From positions 370,602 through 434,601 of the forward strand of contig MU657179.1 in NCBI GenBank assembly GCA_026770575.1: DNA of 64,000 bases. Direction: 5' to 3'. This DNA is from Pelagophyceae sp. CCMP2097. Its lineage: Eukaryota > Sar > Pelagophyceae. The position numbers and the translations under genes are program-made. Numbering within the stretch: the first letter of the stretch is position 1; every line of letters begins with the position of its first letter. The notes beneath the pieces are model-generated. The model was not told the DNA's origin. It was given only the letters and a program-made list of their open reading frames with translations, and ran no database searches. This document shows positions 42,701 to 50,822 of the stretch, piece by piece.

Positions 42701-42742
42701 GCCGCCATCGAGAAACTCTTCAACCGACCACTCAAGAGATGA
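30734..42742 (+). CDS. Giant secreted cadherin-like tandem-repeat protein (4002 aa, apparently intronless)
   Basis: A single open frame of 12,009 bp begins with a signal peptide (MRPLAALVLLALTAGARGDA). The chain is built from units of roughly 100-130 residues with a start such as VLEDTPKTLAFSLVD, a middle G.LTL....GV, and an end ...L.YTPxxDFxG, linked by INDAPF or VNDAPT (about residues 1145, 1695 and 3461). This is the pattern of cadherin-like, CSPG/FRAS-like or VCBS-type adhesive repeats. At about 2090, 2610 and 3190 there are copies of another protist extracellular module (F.L.F.G......A.A.DVREALEF). Many NxS/T sites are present. The frame stops inside a repeat (AIEKLFNRPLKR) with no membrane anchor, so the true 3' end may lie beyond a missed splice or a frameshift. 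Likely a cell-surface or extracellular adhesion protein. Confidence 0.8.
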   Translation: MRPLAALVLLALTAGARGDAPASHTLDDASRAVAAANATVNATEGVPVQLPGLDNTTLRNHGIVRLACARGALTLASRAGVVVAGSGGEVTLVGDADHVRAALASVIYVADRVDTLAAADFVSLHTDCDAGAVVTCRGAAALEVYVAITGVNGAPRIAAPRSVDVAAFETTALGAAVSDDDSPFLDCLVSAERGSLTWAGAAATDGSLSLGNATAAEVNRILATLAYTAGHAASVFDLVKIRVADASDNTSAAEATIAVRVTGPGLDEALDGVSRPEPSMPLASRRLADAASPRSAQASLQSRLSLVRTLEDTPKSLNGTLYVEASWNTVALHLVHISFSNGALSMGPGFAAYTKRVGGGVDLQANASILSRALDALVYSPERDWHGVDYVFAEFDGQPYTVDLAVVVASVVDPVFYDCAKVPASTSGLERSLAGILKIRDVEASLLNVVITVAHGTLYCSEQAALSFGAHVVDAGESSVVLQGGAVRLNKALASQNFLLYTPAAGFAGDDALLVNGRTCAKLTVAAPADPAPFAKFAATTTVAVLEDSSQNACCGGALRGFPADIGVTISLKTLDGVLHAPEMGAFGKESFAWVSEGPTDLAFRATLVAAQAFLDGVHFSPRADFFGTARVAATLKIPNVHVSEWFDFSILVGKVPDAPRISAPENTVVANGKRNHVFDAGDVFVLDVDGTGAQLRLVIKVIASDASLALSTPSIDGVRLDAGPRTLKLYGDAPRLNAALRRLQVGLPSRPAAKDRTLASLSLSVTDLDSGLESTPAEVRLVAAESSSSVDVVTVGLANSRIHANQSTLNLHVFAGIDLQADASDALVLDVEVQVLSSRDSMVQFANITAFQSVDVARAPANATYLRFQGLVADARAALESVGVTSACGGLVTASLRVAPHGQPFAAAAKVLVVYKNDVLQAPPRLAVPADIEAYAAATFLTILRGLRVDDAGGCDADARLWNLTVSCKDDNVAGVGFFPRYSTTSILGTPASLTSAVEEGLWLELRDAKIAAARAYTVQLRLGAFPGSADDASTASVLIRVGAVATPDEKVTFRESVVSVDEDGSVDLSQVCVKEPGLPALLNIVADPPGLLRGVDSAGRISAASNLSDLAYTPPRDFFGVAHLVATSNGNVSDTLAIKVRPINDAPFVDCGFVKTHDELRARLNTSMVVKVAFGGSVSLKKCAVYDVDALDVVIVNVTSEGDSGAKQLAFLRGSAAVVSSRLGDVTVDGAFDTIVIQARDAAGANASFTLRLDVVDDDGAPLAFVKSTVEVLRLDEDSEVAVPFDILIRRDSNASVSVLLSLDHDADLIYDYEDQGASVAQDYRVLYSRAFTDGFLAVTIEGTAHGVREALGGVVYRPRKDFNGVAGYVTAALEASGTAAQVQVGVRIAPKADAPGISAADVDDYAWASTRSLVSMSVSDADDDLLEVLGQVDFGNVTVDWAVAVEHGVRVLADGADLKADAPFTCDSAAFAAGVRLAAGVRVSQKAKILNKALQAGLLRYASEAPAGGAALLSLAVRDAADCSATTVKISTVDDVKAALTVAPWTTAAVVLEDTPKTLAFSLVDPRTGRNVFYDARAMINVSLSAAHGFLTLPTDLTLLNFAGDGRVSLYATTLDAAAALARVVYTPDSDYYGERFPTRMPDFASPQTRRACAAAATEQKLAEGFETITIAVTTPRSGAVRTTTFGVSVLSVNDAPTLKGADGIGVAPKGWTALPGLVIDDVDGGVVEVNATVGDGEMALVSPAGVDFTTRANGATLIIRGSVALVQAALATLRFKPPAVLGQTALDVHVSDLGGCGLGAAPLEASISVVLTVATRLGLVYDERETRVTVLEDAFQALGPTALVLNATWLSDDGCRDASLPRRKVCDQALELDANVYGGNVSIFETAASLDFYQPARHYELHLRPNASDPYAGAQAAEWVVSTRARWRRGVVRLSVKVDAVASLATTQVRLSLTHRGRACAADLALGENGLAALMSVEGAFRDMDCVGPVVVEVEHFGAVEATASALARFRGEARFRITLLQNDAVDFKLVKAHVLECGAGRDDAQSAYVAHFCEVRFSQVQAATTLGETQFVTLRSNGTLDQGEFTLVFKGTHTQKGTQTRKLAYNATADDVREALEFAGAGVVVVNRTAFNDEVYPGKQPFYVDDCLCSGACAVGSKGANCTVDPRETTFAVLFATATGDLPDLVAHDSSGEDEVCKSCDAFSTAWFAPALAAHVGLATSRFLVGDLVAGTEELGGSFALRRPVWTDEPAYPGRTHVSTTGPISVRATTGDVQRALSQLYGGGMVTAVTKSAYTYQRAVEWRITFAPNLGDAVRGLEPVLDEFKGTNATVHAEILAQGEQRWPRDGGSLSLRASDAASSAVLQLSSSTDEEAVHRLVWAAVSTVSGVFDDGGAITVTRISSLKTSTGVSAAFAIRLAAGFGLRPSLVVDATALAVNLAVDLIEAPPPPTSWLVSLTADVEAQVEEVQVLSCSTKSSDDVVFRLGFRGLTSPVLTSKMAPNPTSLPACTPAVRGACKGDGSSLEETLVNWLAQLVEGDAVAVSVLGLTALCGEAGSVNITFKGIVGDVDLLDVVEMSVNGTLSVREATKGSAAFVAEVQRVEAFNLTLNGTSDADGWFALSFRGAQTAALSSQSTAGELESALAGLSTVGAVSVSRSPARGSARGSEADQALYAWSVTFGASRPTLGDLDLMEAVNCGNFLKECFLGVPASVRVQQVVKGHAPAYGDFRLSVDGVPATPYVRLDDVYGFTRTVSKALGSDVLELWDMAQHPLGQYGALWALEAVVGRVKVEARLKGSRPSLKVARLGPDLRARGSGLAVAKALNFTVFRPGRNDNVRTVGLSTVALTVRDASQYSERGWDFAVQPLDDPPVVQAKEAYWALEATRSLLPSVSVSDVDASRLDVELSVRDGVLSVDAASSNVFVKESEFFTAQGRAEGATLKLSAAPENVRKALQTLAYTSSKTLKTTQLDRQRIKVHAGSDAVVLAVETGATRGAVVSGNFTLALTCSDYLADALRVAAAQLCFGSTFENTFEKVCDRNATLALFGNETVEFTLEADAPGNGQEDASLLSFEAALQNALDSCAAVASSVAVDRGLDNTTSFLSAVRADVWRAPRKDVDYGFVYEVKLLNLPVHGRPFKALRVVRENDGTPTGLRAATRKDGNLTFEKGGGAKPFATVKTLKDGVLESGFSVEFTSQASVKMTTKRLALDSSAEDVEEALEALAAIVDVRVSRDYTSAAKFAWVVDFLPPFHVGPEPLLRLLTFGDATGAVEAVQRGAATHDTLIVKVFDTAFPDTVAQARAAIYTRRVVSAPRVTVRAAHAGVARGVEDEALHDFFRGFLLTVDEEETLAVLSVWSERGAASVVLSPAGNSTAVPKARGVVLCSEAAAALMLARLGERSNYACYEGGFNALQQSIEAARVEFPGDFSGVDTLTVRLDLPALQSAFGSASRTVSVAAVNDAPLFVSITAPRLVSQGGARTLVFEASLSSPLLFAVQDADGDALTVTIACSNGTLSLPPSARRRLSRGFSADAPNTLSATGPAAQWNAALMHLQYTRRPWTTADIITATVSDGALEAVVQIGVRAKCAQSFEWLLEEASAFATAPDAAALEKRAWDQHANVSLGGVGLAATCADGGLNGRLRVVFVPRPPDDADALLSTFGEVAWAGPRDSFAELSVDVEELPAGALALKARASDAETAALQISAAIAAFVVYRPPRDGYRGLIRIVAVVDSHASPRATELWLAVQPTDTPPRLQVHAGGLQLQALRRRDDETLDDAVLQARPLFGSTAKVSDDVGDEAALLTVDVSIAWNASTLSEIGVSVWLGCERCVLHFSDALGVDKGASIGAHARLRFLATAADASKALASLRVAAVADACWRASSKGANLALVVTDAAGQTVAQDFAIDVLPPLLAPLSVAVAEQALRSGAAANALFRGLSLRDGSGDCEPLEVIEVTASAAHGTFSISAEAGVDVLHEDASTVTLRGTRAAIEKLFNRPLKR

Positions 42743-43059
42743 CCCTTTTAAAGACTCCTTTGTCCACAGGCAGCTCGCGGGCGAGGGAAACCCTCGGGCT
42801 CGAAGAGGCGCCCTGCTCCCCTGTTCCGTCGCTTCGAAGTCGGGGATAGAGGAATTCCTATCCGGAGATCCGTGCGGGATTGGTTCTTGGGAGATGGAAC
42901 TGCACGAGGCGTAGGGACGGACCGTGGTGCTCGTTTCAGCGACGCCGGTCCTCGCGCGACGGACCGGGCGCCGGGCGTACGGTTTGCATAGCGGCATCTC
43001 GTCCGCGGGTCGCGCGGCCGCGCCGCAGCGGCATCTCGGAGCCGGGTGGCCTCGTCGCC
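42743..43059. other. Intergenic region after the giant ORF
   Basis: 317 bp before the transporter gene. No continuation of the cadherin-like repeats is recognisable in any frame. Confidence 0.4.
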
Positions 43060-45254
43060 ATGGCGTCGCATCTGCTCCGCCGCGCGCCATCCGAAGCGTG
43101 GGTGCGTCTCGAAGCCTCGTGTGGGAGAGCACCCGTGCGCCTCGTGCGTCGCCGTACGGCTGCGTCAGGTGCCGCTGTTCAAGGTCCAAGTGTTCTTCAG
43201 TTGCGTGGCTTTCTCCATCGTTGTCCCGTCGCTGGCGCCGTACCTCGATCGCCTCGGTGCGCCGCAGTGGGTCCTCGGCGTCGCGGTCGCAATCTACTCC
43301 GTCGGCGAGATGGTCGGCAGTAACGGCCCAGCGTCCCACTTTTGAACCACTCGAGAGCGCGGTCCCTCGCGGATACGCTCGGCGCAGGCATCGTCTTTGG
43401 CCGCGCGATGGTAAACGCCATGCGCACGGACCCCGCCGACGGACCGAGGAAGTGCCTCGTCATGACGATTGTGTTTGGCGTCGTCGGGTCGGCGCTGTAC
43501 GTGCTTGCCGACGTGGCGGCAAAGTGCAACGGCGGCGGCACGGTCGCGGCCACGTCCGTCTTTGCAGCGTCTTTTGCCAGTCTTTTGACACTATCTGGGA
43601 CATTTTCAAGGGTCCAAACCGTCGCGACGACTCTTTCGAGTGGATGTTGGAGACAGTCGCAGATGATCTCTCTGTGCACTCGCGTCGTCGACACACACGC
43701 GCACGCCAGGCTCGTCGTGCTGGGCCGCTTTTTGAGCGGGATTTGGACTGGGGGGAAGATGGTCGTCGAACAGTCTTACATTGGCGAAGCCTGCCTCCCG
43801 CAGCGAGTCACAGAGCTCACGTCGGAAGTCGGCGTCTTCGCCGTCCTCGGCTTCGTCGCGCGGCCCGGCGTCGGTCGCATTCGTGAGAGCGGGGGGGAAA
43901 GGCGCTGACCGTAAGACGCGGGTGATGCCCGAGTCAACGCCGCTGTCATCGCCGCTTTCAGGTCGGCCCGAGCATCGGCGCAATCTTCGCGGGCCTCGAC
44001 GCGCCGCTGCTGCCGGGCGTGTTGGGCAGCATCTTTCGTTTAGACGGCTACACGGCACCGGGCTATTTCATGTTGATAGCCTGCACGGCGATGCTCGGCG
44101 CCTCCGCCACGTACTTCCGGCCCGCGGACGGCTACGCTCGACCCGTCGCCGCGCGGGCGCGCCTCCGCGTCGGCGGCGCAAAGACGCCACCATCCCTCGC
44201 GCAAAACAGCGAAGCCCGGCCGCTCCACGGCGAAAAGGCGCCCATCTACGGCGGCCTCGGGCAGTCGCCGCGTGAGTGTTCGTGCCTCCCGCGCGTACGC
44301 CTCTAGGGATGAAGCCTCGTCGGTTCTCGACGATTCCACGCGCAGCGCCCGTTCCGGGCGGTCGGCGGTCCTCGAGCCTCGCGGCGCCCAAGCCCAACAG
44401 CGTCGGCCTCGCGGCGTGCCTCGTCTGCTTCGGCGTGCACTTTTACTCGTTTGCCATCCAAGAAACGATCACCACCCCCTACGTCGCCGTGAGTTATCTG
44501 CGTGGGAGTGCCCCCTTCCCCTGCGCGGGAGCGCCCCAAAAGCACCACGTGCTCAGGCCGCGTTCGGCTGGTCGCAGCGCAACATCGACGGTCTCTTCGC
44601 GGGCGTCTCGCTCCTCTCTTTGCTGACGCGCGCCGCGGTGTCCCGTCCCGTGAGGGCCCCGCGTGACGACGCCGATCGACGCCGATAGGAGCGTCTTGCT
44701 TTCCAAGTTGGCAAAGTGCTGCGACGACGTTTTGCTCCTCGCTTTCTCGCTCCTTTTGGGCTTTGCCGGGTCGGCGCTTTTACTGGACGCGCCGCTTGCG
44801 GCGCCGCTGACGCCGCAGCGTTTTTTGCTGGGCTTTTCGCTCATCACCGTCGCCTTTCCCTTTGGCCGCACCGTCTCCCTCGCAATCTTCTCAAAGGTCC
44901 TCGGCGACACGCCGCAGGGGAATTGGATGGGGCTCATGTTTGTTGTATAGAGCCAGCGTCGGAATCACCGCAAAACCCTCGTGCCGTGACCGCCGCTCTC
45001 AGGTCGGCGCGGTGCCGCGGTGCCTCGGCCCGTCGTGGGCGCTCTACGCGCTGCGCCTCGCCTGCGACTTTGTGCGGACGTGCCCGCCGGGGGGGGCCAC
45101 GTACCTCGAGTTTGGCATTTCCGGTTCGCTCTTCCTGGCCGCCTTCGCCGGCGTCGTCCGCGTCCGCAAATCGCTCCGACCCGCCGCCGCCGCGCAAAGC
45201 GACGACGCGACGCCCCGACACGCTGCCGAACACGACTCGGATGACAGCAAGTAA
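43060..45254 (+). CDS. Major facilitator superfamily transporter (MFSD8-like)
   Basis: Nine exons: 43060-43101, 43169-43319, 43388-43553, 43710-43854, 43962-44271, 44307-44488, 44557-44649, 44708-44944 and 45003-45254, giving 525 residues. The transmembrane pattern is that of a 12-helix MFS carrier: FKVQVFFSCVAFSIVVPSLA, then IYSVGEMVGSIVFGRAM (the motif-A region), GRFLSGIWTGG..EQSYIGEA, VLGFVGPSIGAIFAG, and a second half starting LAACLVCFGVHFYSFAIQET. It most resembles the MFSD8/CLN7 branch found in lysosome-type membranes; the substrate is unknown. The donor at 43554, the 35-bp intron at 44272-44306 and the acceptor at 44707 are the weakest parts of this model. Confidence 0.75.
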
Positions 45255-45692
45255 GCCCTATCAGGCCACTGCGGGGACGGTGCTTCAAAGGTGCGGCGCG
45301 GAATGGGGTTTCGACGAGGCTCGGAGGAGGAGGCGCGCAAGCGACGGGGAGGCGGGCTGCCGCACCTCGACCGTGAGGCCTGCGCGACGCGGCCCCGAAC
45401 GGGCCGTTTGACCAGACCCCGAACTTGCAGTGCACGGCGGCACGATTTTCATAAAAAAGAAGAAATCAAGATTTCAAAAGCACCGGAAAATCTCCCGACG
45501 TCGAGGGCGAATTGAGGCGACAGTCCAACAAACGAAAGTGAATCGCGACGACGCGTATGTTCTGTTCGCCCCGCGCGCACAGATAACACGTGACGCGCGC
45601 CCGGCTCCGGCGGAAAACCCCCGCACGGCCCGCGCGCGCCAAAGGCGCCGTTGAACTTCGGTGCCCTTCGCCCGTCGTTTCGCCGGCGCGCC
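45255..45692. other. Intergenic region
   Basis: 438 bp between two rightward genes. It has an A-rich patch (TTTCATAAAAAAGAAGAAAT near 45450). No gene is seen. Confidence 0.4.
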
Positions 45693-46307
45693 ATGCGGCT
45701 GTTTTGGCAGGCGCCGACGCTGAAGACGCGCCTGGTGAAGCGTTCGTCGTCCAAGTCGCTACTCAAGCCGACGCACGCCGTGCTGCGCAGCCGCTCGCGG
45801 CCGTACGTGGTGAGCATCCGCGAGTGCTGCGCCTACACGCACTCCAAGCGCCTCTCCGAGTCGGCCGCCGACGCGGCGGCGACGGCGGAGCAGCCCGAGG
45901 AGCTTCAGGCCACCGTCGACGTCGTCTTCTCGGCCGACGACGGCCAGCTCGGCGAGGACGAGGTTTTGGTCGACATCGGCAAGGCGCAAGAGGTGCTCCA
46001 CGAGGTTTTGACGCACTACGCGCACGTCGACCTCGACACTTTGGAGGAGTTCCGAGAAACGGCGCACACGGTCGAGTGCGTCGCGCAGGCGGTGTACCAC
46101 CACGTCACGGACCTGCTCCGGGAGGCACACGGCATGGCTACGACAACGCACGTCGAGGTCACCATCCGCGAAAGCGACGACCAGACGGCCACGTACGACG
46201 ACGTGGAGGACGGCTCCGACGACTGCGCCTCGCACCACTCGATCCACCACTCGTCGACGTCGCTCCACCACAACTCGGCCTCGTCTCTCGAAATGGCCAT
46301 GCCGTGA
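45693..46307 (+). CDS. PTPS/QueD-fold protein lacking the usual metal-binding His set
   Basis: A single exon of 204 residues; the first ATG (MRLFWQAPTLKTRLVKRSSS) gives a basic leader that could target mitochondria. From about 35 the order of elements follows 6-pyruvoyl-tetrahydropterin synthase: VVSIRECCAYTHSKRL (in place of ..FSAAHRL), ATVDVVFSA, EVLVDIGKAQEVLHEVLTHY, then AHVDLDTL (the LDHxxLN region), TVECVAQAVYHHVTDLL, and HVEVTIRESDDQTATY. The HGHNY zinc motif of true enzymes is absent, so a structural, regulatory or altered catalytic role is likelier than pterin synthesis. The C-terminus is His/Ser-rich. The assignment rests on pattern only. Confidence 0.55.
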   Translation: MRLFWQAPTLKTRLVKRSSSKSLLKPTHAVLRSRSRPYVVSIRECCAYTHSKRLSESAADAAATAEQPEELQATVDVVFSADDGQLGEDEVLVDIGKAQEVLHEVLTHYAHVDLDTLEEFRETAHTVECVAQAVYHHVTDLLREAHGMATTTHVEVTIRESDDQTATYDDVEDGSDDCASHHSIHHSSTSLHHNSASSLEMAMP

Positions 46308-46651
46308 CCGTCCGAAGGGAATGACACATTGACAGGAGGAATATCGTAATGTTATGCTGACTCGACCCCTGGAGAATATGCGGGGAGGGCGCGCGCGGTT
46401 TTGAAACGGTACAACGTTTAAACGGGAACGAATCTAACGTTCAAGTTTTGCACAGAAAACGAACAGAGCGGAAAACCCAATCGAATGTGGAAAATTCGCC
46501 AATTCGAACTAATCTATTCTGTTCAATTCGGTTCAAATGAGGCATGAGCGATGCACGTGCGCGTCCCCTCAGACTCCCTGACGTTTCAACGTGCCGGCGG
46601 CACGTTTCAACGTGCCCCGTTGCGGCGGAAGATGCGTTACGAGGGGCGCGT
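46308..46651. other. Intergenic region between convergent genes, with a hairpin
   Basis: 344 bp between two stop codons, lower in GC than the genes. 46588-46606 is a perfect inverted repeat (AACGTGCCG, one base, CGGCACGTT), and ACGTTTCAACGTGCC occurs twice near 46581 and 46602. It could help end transcription from either side, but that is a guess. Confidence 0.5.
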
Positions 46652-49600
46652 CTAGGCGGCTTGCTTTTTCGCGGCGGCATCTTTTTTCGCGTCTGGAAGA
46701 TGGTATCTTGGCAGCAGGCCCCGATTCTTGCGCAGGTACCCGACCACGGCGTTCAAAAGCAAATCCTTCGTCTCCTGCGGCAAGGATTCGCCGCCGACGC
46801 CCAATGCGTGGGCGCGGACGTCTCGGAGAGTCGAGTCGTCTTTGGTCGTGGCGTCCGCCAAGAGCTGCTCGACGATTGCGCGCGCGCCGTCGTTGCCTTG
46901 GAGCAGCGCTAGCAGCGTCTCCTGCAGCTGCGCGCCGCGGTCCAGCGTCAACGCGGAGCACCAGTCGCCTCTAAAAAAAGCAATCCAGTCGTCCACGACC
47001 CCCCGTTGATACGACTGCCAAGCAGAGTTCAAATAAGCCTCGTGCGAACCCACCAAACGAGAAAGGTTGCGCGGCTCGACGGCCTCCTTGCCAAGGTAGA
47101 CGACTTCGGCCAGGATACCGTGGGAATCGATCTTTGCCACAGAATATTTCGAGCGCTGAGCCGCCAGGTCCCTCAGCGACTTCAACGACGCCCCGCCGCC
47201 GTCCTCCGGCGCCTCGTCGTCCTCCGCGGCCCCGAGCATGCCCGTGGGCAGCGCCTTGCAGTCGTCGTGCAGGACCGGTAAAGCGCATCGGGCGTAGCAT
47301 AAACCGCCGGGGAGCGCGGCGGAAACGGTCCTCGGCTTCGAAAACACGGGCAGCGGCTCCGGCATCACCACGATATCGCCGCCGTCGCGGAAGACTGCGT
47401 CTTCCAGGATGCACCTTGCGCAGTATCCGCCGAGCTCGTTGGAATTGCATTTGTGGTGATACAGCGCGTCGAACTTCCCCCCCGCCGCCTGCGCGGCGCG
47501 GCGATGCACTTCCGAGAACTTGGTGTGCCTGCCGACTGCATAGATAGAAGCGTCGGCGGTTCTGCATTTGGCGTCTACGACGAGGCGGCCATCGTAGACG
47601 AGGCCGGCTTCGTTCACGGCCGCGAACACGTCCGGCGCCACGTCCGGCGCCGCCGCGCCGATGATCAAAGTGCAGTACACCTCTTCGAATGCAGCGCCGG
47701 CCGGCATAGACTCGGCGTCGTGCGACTTTCTCCAGAAGGAGGCTCCGACGAGCTCCCCAGTCTCTTCGTCGTGCGAGAGCGATACCAACTCGCGCAGCGG
47801 CAAAACGGTGACGCCTGTGGCCCGCAGCGCTGCTAAAGCGACGCGGTCGACGACCATGTCGCCGAGCGAGTCTGGTTGCGAAGTTGGGAGGACGAGAGAG
47901 ACGTTCGAAGGGTCGACGCCAAAGTCCAGAATCGCTCTCACCGCGGCCAAAGCGTCCAACGTCCCGCCGTAAACGAGAACATCCGTCGCGAAAGCCAGCG
48001 CGGCGCGGATGCGGTCCGCGGCGTCATAGTCCGCCAAAGACACGAAACCGGCGCGGCTCGGCGCCGCGGGCGCGTCCGTCTCAATGTCAAACGAATCTTC
48101 GTACGTCGACGACGTCGCGCGGAGCATGGGCGCGCCGCCGAGGAGCGGCACCAAAGCGTCGCCCGAGTCGCGCTCGAGGCCGCGGTGCGACGCCTCTTGC
48201 AGGCCGGTGGCGAGCACGAGGATGTCGTATAGCACCAGCGCTCCGTCCGGCAGCACGACGGCCTTACCCTCGCGATCCAGGTCCACGACGCGCGCGTCGA
48301 TGACGCGGCACCGCTGCGCCAGGCCCAGCGCCTCTAATTCAAAGGCGTCGGAAAAGTCCTCGTCCACGGCGCCAAACGCCGAGCCCGTGACCTTGTCCGC
48401 AAAAGTCCGCGGGTGCGGCCGCAAGCCGCCGGGCGAGACGACGGTGATGGACGTGAGGTCGTAGTCCGGGTCGAAGATCAAAGCCTCGAGGAGCGCGATG
48501 GCGCATGTAGAAAGCCCGACGACGACCACCCTCGCGCGGACGCACGCCTTTGGCGTCGCGAGGCGATGCCGAGCGATGTAGCGCAGCGGCTCGCCGCGGC
48601 GCACGTCCGCCGCCGGCAGCGCTTCCTCGGGCGCCGGCGCGGGCGCGTCGGCCGCTGGCGGCACGTCGGGTACGGCGTCGGCCTCGTCCTCGGGCGAAGC
48701 GGGCTTCAAACGCAGCAGCATCTTCTCGTGCGGCGCGGGCGTCGGGCGCCAGCGCGGCCGCACGGCGACCATCTCGCGCACGACGGTCGACGGCGCCGGG
48801 GCGTACGCGTCGGCGAGGTGGTACAAGACAGTTTTCTCGTACAGCCTCATCATCTCCTTGAGGATGAACCTCGCCGACGGCGCATAGATCGGGTTGACGA
48901 CGCAGCACTTGAGTACGCCCTGGGCTCTTGCGCGGTGGCGCTCGAAGGGCAGGAACGATTCGATGTCGTAATTCGCTTTCAGCCAGTTTAAGTATTGCGT
49001 CGCCGCCTCTTTGCCCGAGACGAGACCCAGCGAGACGACGGCGCCGTCTAAAGTGCCGACGAAGGCACAAGAGCCCGGGTTTTCTTCGAGGCTCAAATCG
49101 GTCTCGAGGAGGCACTGCTGTAAGAGTGTGTCCATCTGCTGCGGCGACCGGTTTTCAGAGTCCAATAAGGCTCGAGCGCCGGCCTCGAATTCGGCAGAGT
49201 AGCGCTGGACTTGCAAGAGCAGCGGCGCGAGGAGAGCGTCGCGGTGGAGGAGCATCAACGAGTGCGAGAACGTGCTGGTCAAAGACGACGGCACTGCGGT
49301 AAAGCACTTGAGGAAGGCGGGCGGCTTTTGGTTCTTCGTCGTCGGCGGCGGGGCGGTGACGACGCAGTACTCGCGGTCTGGGAACAAAGAGAACATGGCC
49401 CCGTAGAAGTCGCGCGCCCGCGCCTCGTGCGCCTCGTCCAAGCAAAAGAGCGTAATCGCAAAGACGTTGGAGACCACCTCGTCCGAGTCCGCGGCGTCCG
49501 CCTCTACCGGCTCCTGCGGCGGCCGCTTGATGAGCCCTCCGTAGGCCTCCAACTGGAAGCAGGCCTGCAGCATGCCGACGTCGATATCCGTCGAGACGGC

Positions 49601-50511
49601 CAGGAGGCCGACGGCGCGGCCCTGGACTTCCGCCACGACGGCCTTGTTAAACGGGTCTTGGGCCTCGATGAGCTCGGCGAGGAAGAAATCACCAAAGTTC
49701 GCAGTCACAATTTCCGACTGCGCTTCGAAGATCGGAAGCAAGTCGTCCGAGTCTTCCACGGCGGCGCGCCGAACGGCGAGCGTCGGGACGAGGCGGCTCC
49801 GCGCGAGTTTGGAGAGGGAAGACTGAGCTAAAAGCTCCTTCGTCTCGCCGTCCAACGACGCGCTCACGGCGTCGTCCACCGCAACCAGCGGCGCGCCGCT
49901 TTCGCCCTGGAGCGGTAGGAAGAGATCGGCGAGCTCTGCGGGCACGGCCTCGTTGGCGGAAAGGACCAAGATCACGTGGTCCACGTGGTCCAGGTGCACC
50001 ATGGCAAACTGCGTCCCCTCTTCCAGCGCGTCGCGGCCGCGCACCTACAGACATGGCACGCTCCTCGAGGGACAACCTCGAGCGCCGCTTTCAAAGAGAG
50101 GCTCACGGCGTCGGTGACGCAAAACTCGAGGAAGACGGTGTTCCCGAGGCTGAGTTGCTCGCCGGGCACGTAAAGAGCATTGAACGTGCTCAGCCACGAC
50201 CTAGGCGAAATGGGTGCCCGGCGGCAAGACGGGGGGAGGTGAATCGAAAGGCGGCAAGACAGAAAGACGTACTGCGCGCCCGCGGCCGGCGTCTTTGGCG
50301 CGTCGGAGAAGACGGCGAACAAGCGAAGCTCGCCCGTCTCGTCGTGGACGACGATTGGAAAGTAGCCGCACTCCAGGAGCTGCGCGACGTTGAACTGCCC
50401 GAAACGCTTTCGGAATTTGGGTGTCCCGCCGCACGCGGTCACCAGCGCGGACACCGCCGGGCCGTCGTCCGGCGCCGCGCGCCGCGTCAAATAGGGCTCC
50501 GCCGAGGCCAT
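46652..50511 (-). CDS. CFAP61: CFAP61 (FAP61) homologue, radial-spoke/calmodulin-associated ciliary protein
   Basis: Exons on the minus strand: 50511-50273, 50200-50107 and 50044-46652, giving 1241 residues, almost the same size as animal CFAP61. The N-terminal 400 residues are GNAT-like (RRAAPDDGPAVSALV..., AQLLECGYFPIVVHDETGEL, FLEFCVTDAVRGRDAL). The second half is a Rossmann/pyridine-nucleotide-disulfide-reductase-like region (VVVVGLSTCAIALLEALI, LYDILVLATGLQE, DVLVYGGTLDALAAVRAILD, TADASIYAVGRHTKFSEVH). In Chlamydomonas FAP61 is part of the calmodulin- and spoke-associated complex at the base of radial spokes and is needed for normal beating. Introns are 72 bp (GTACGT donor) and 62 bp (GTGAGC donor), in phase. 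Its presence implies a motile cilium at some life stage. Confidence 0.85.
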
Positions 50512-50822
50512 CGCGCAAAGCACAGAAGGCCCCCTGCGACGGACGGGCCCCCGAGGTCTGTCGACGACGCGCTGCGCGGCGCTCGCCAAAGCTCCGTAAC
50601 GGGTCGGCGTTGATAATGACTTGCCCTCGCCGAAAAGTGCGCCCACCCGACGCGCGCGCTCTGAGGAGGGAGGAGATAGGAAAGCCCGAGACTGCGAGCG
50701 GGCCCGCGCTGTCCCCAAAGCGAGCCCAGCTGCGTTCCTCTGGCAGAGGTGTCTATTAACTTAATAGTATTAAGTGTGGCGCGAGGCCTCCCCTCGGAGG
50801 TCGTTGCCGCTGTCCGCGGTGC
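50512..50822. other. Intergenic region between CFAP61 start and DXR stop
   Basis: 311 bp that must hold the CFAP61 promoter and the DXR 3' end. A short AT patch (TTAACTTAATAGTATTAAGT) lies at about 50756-50775. Confidence 0.4.
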
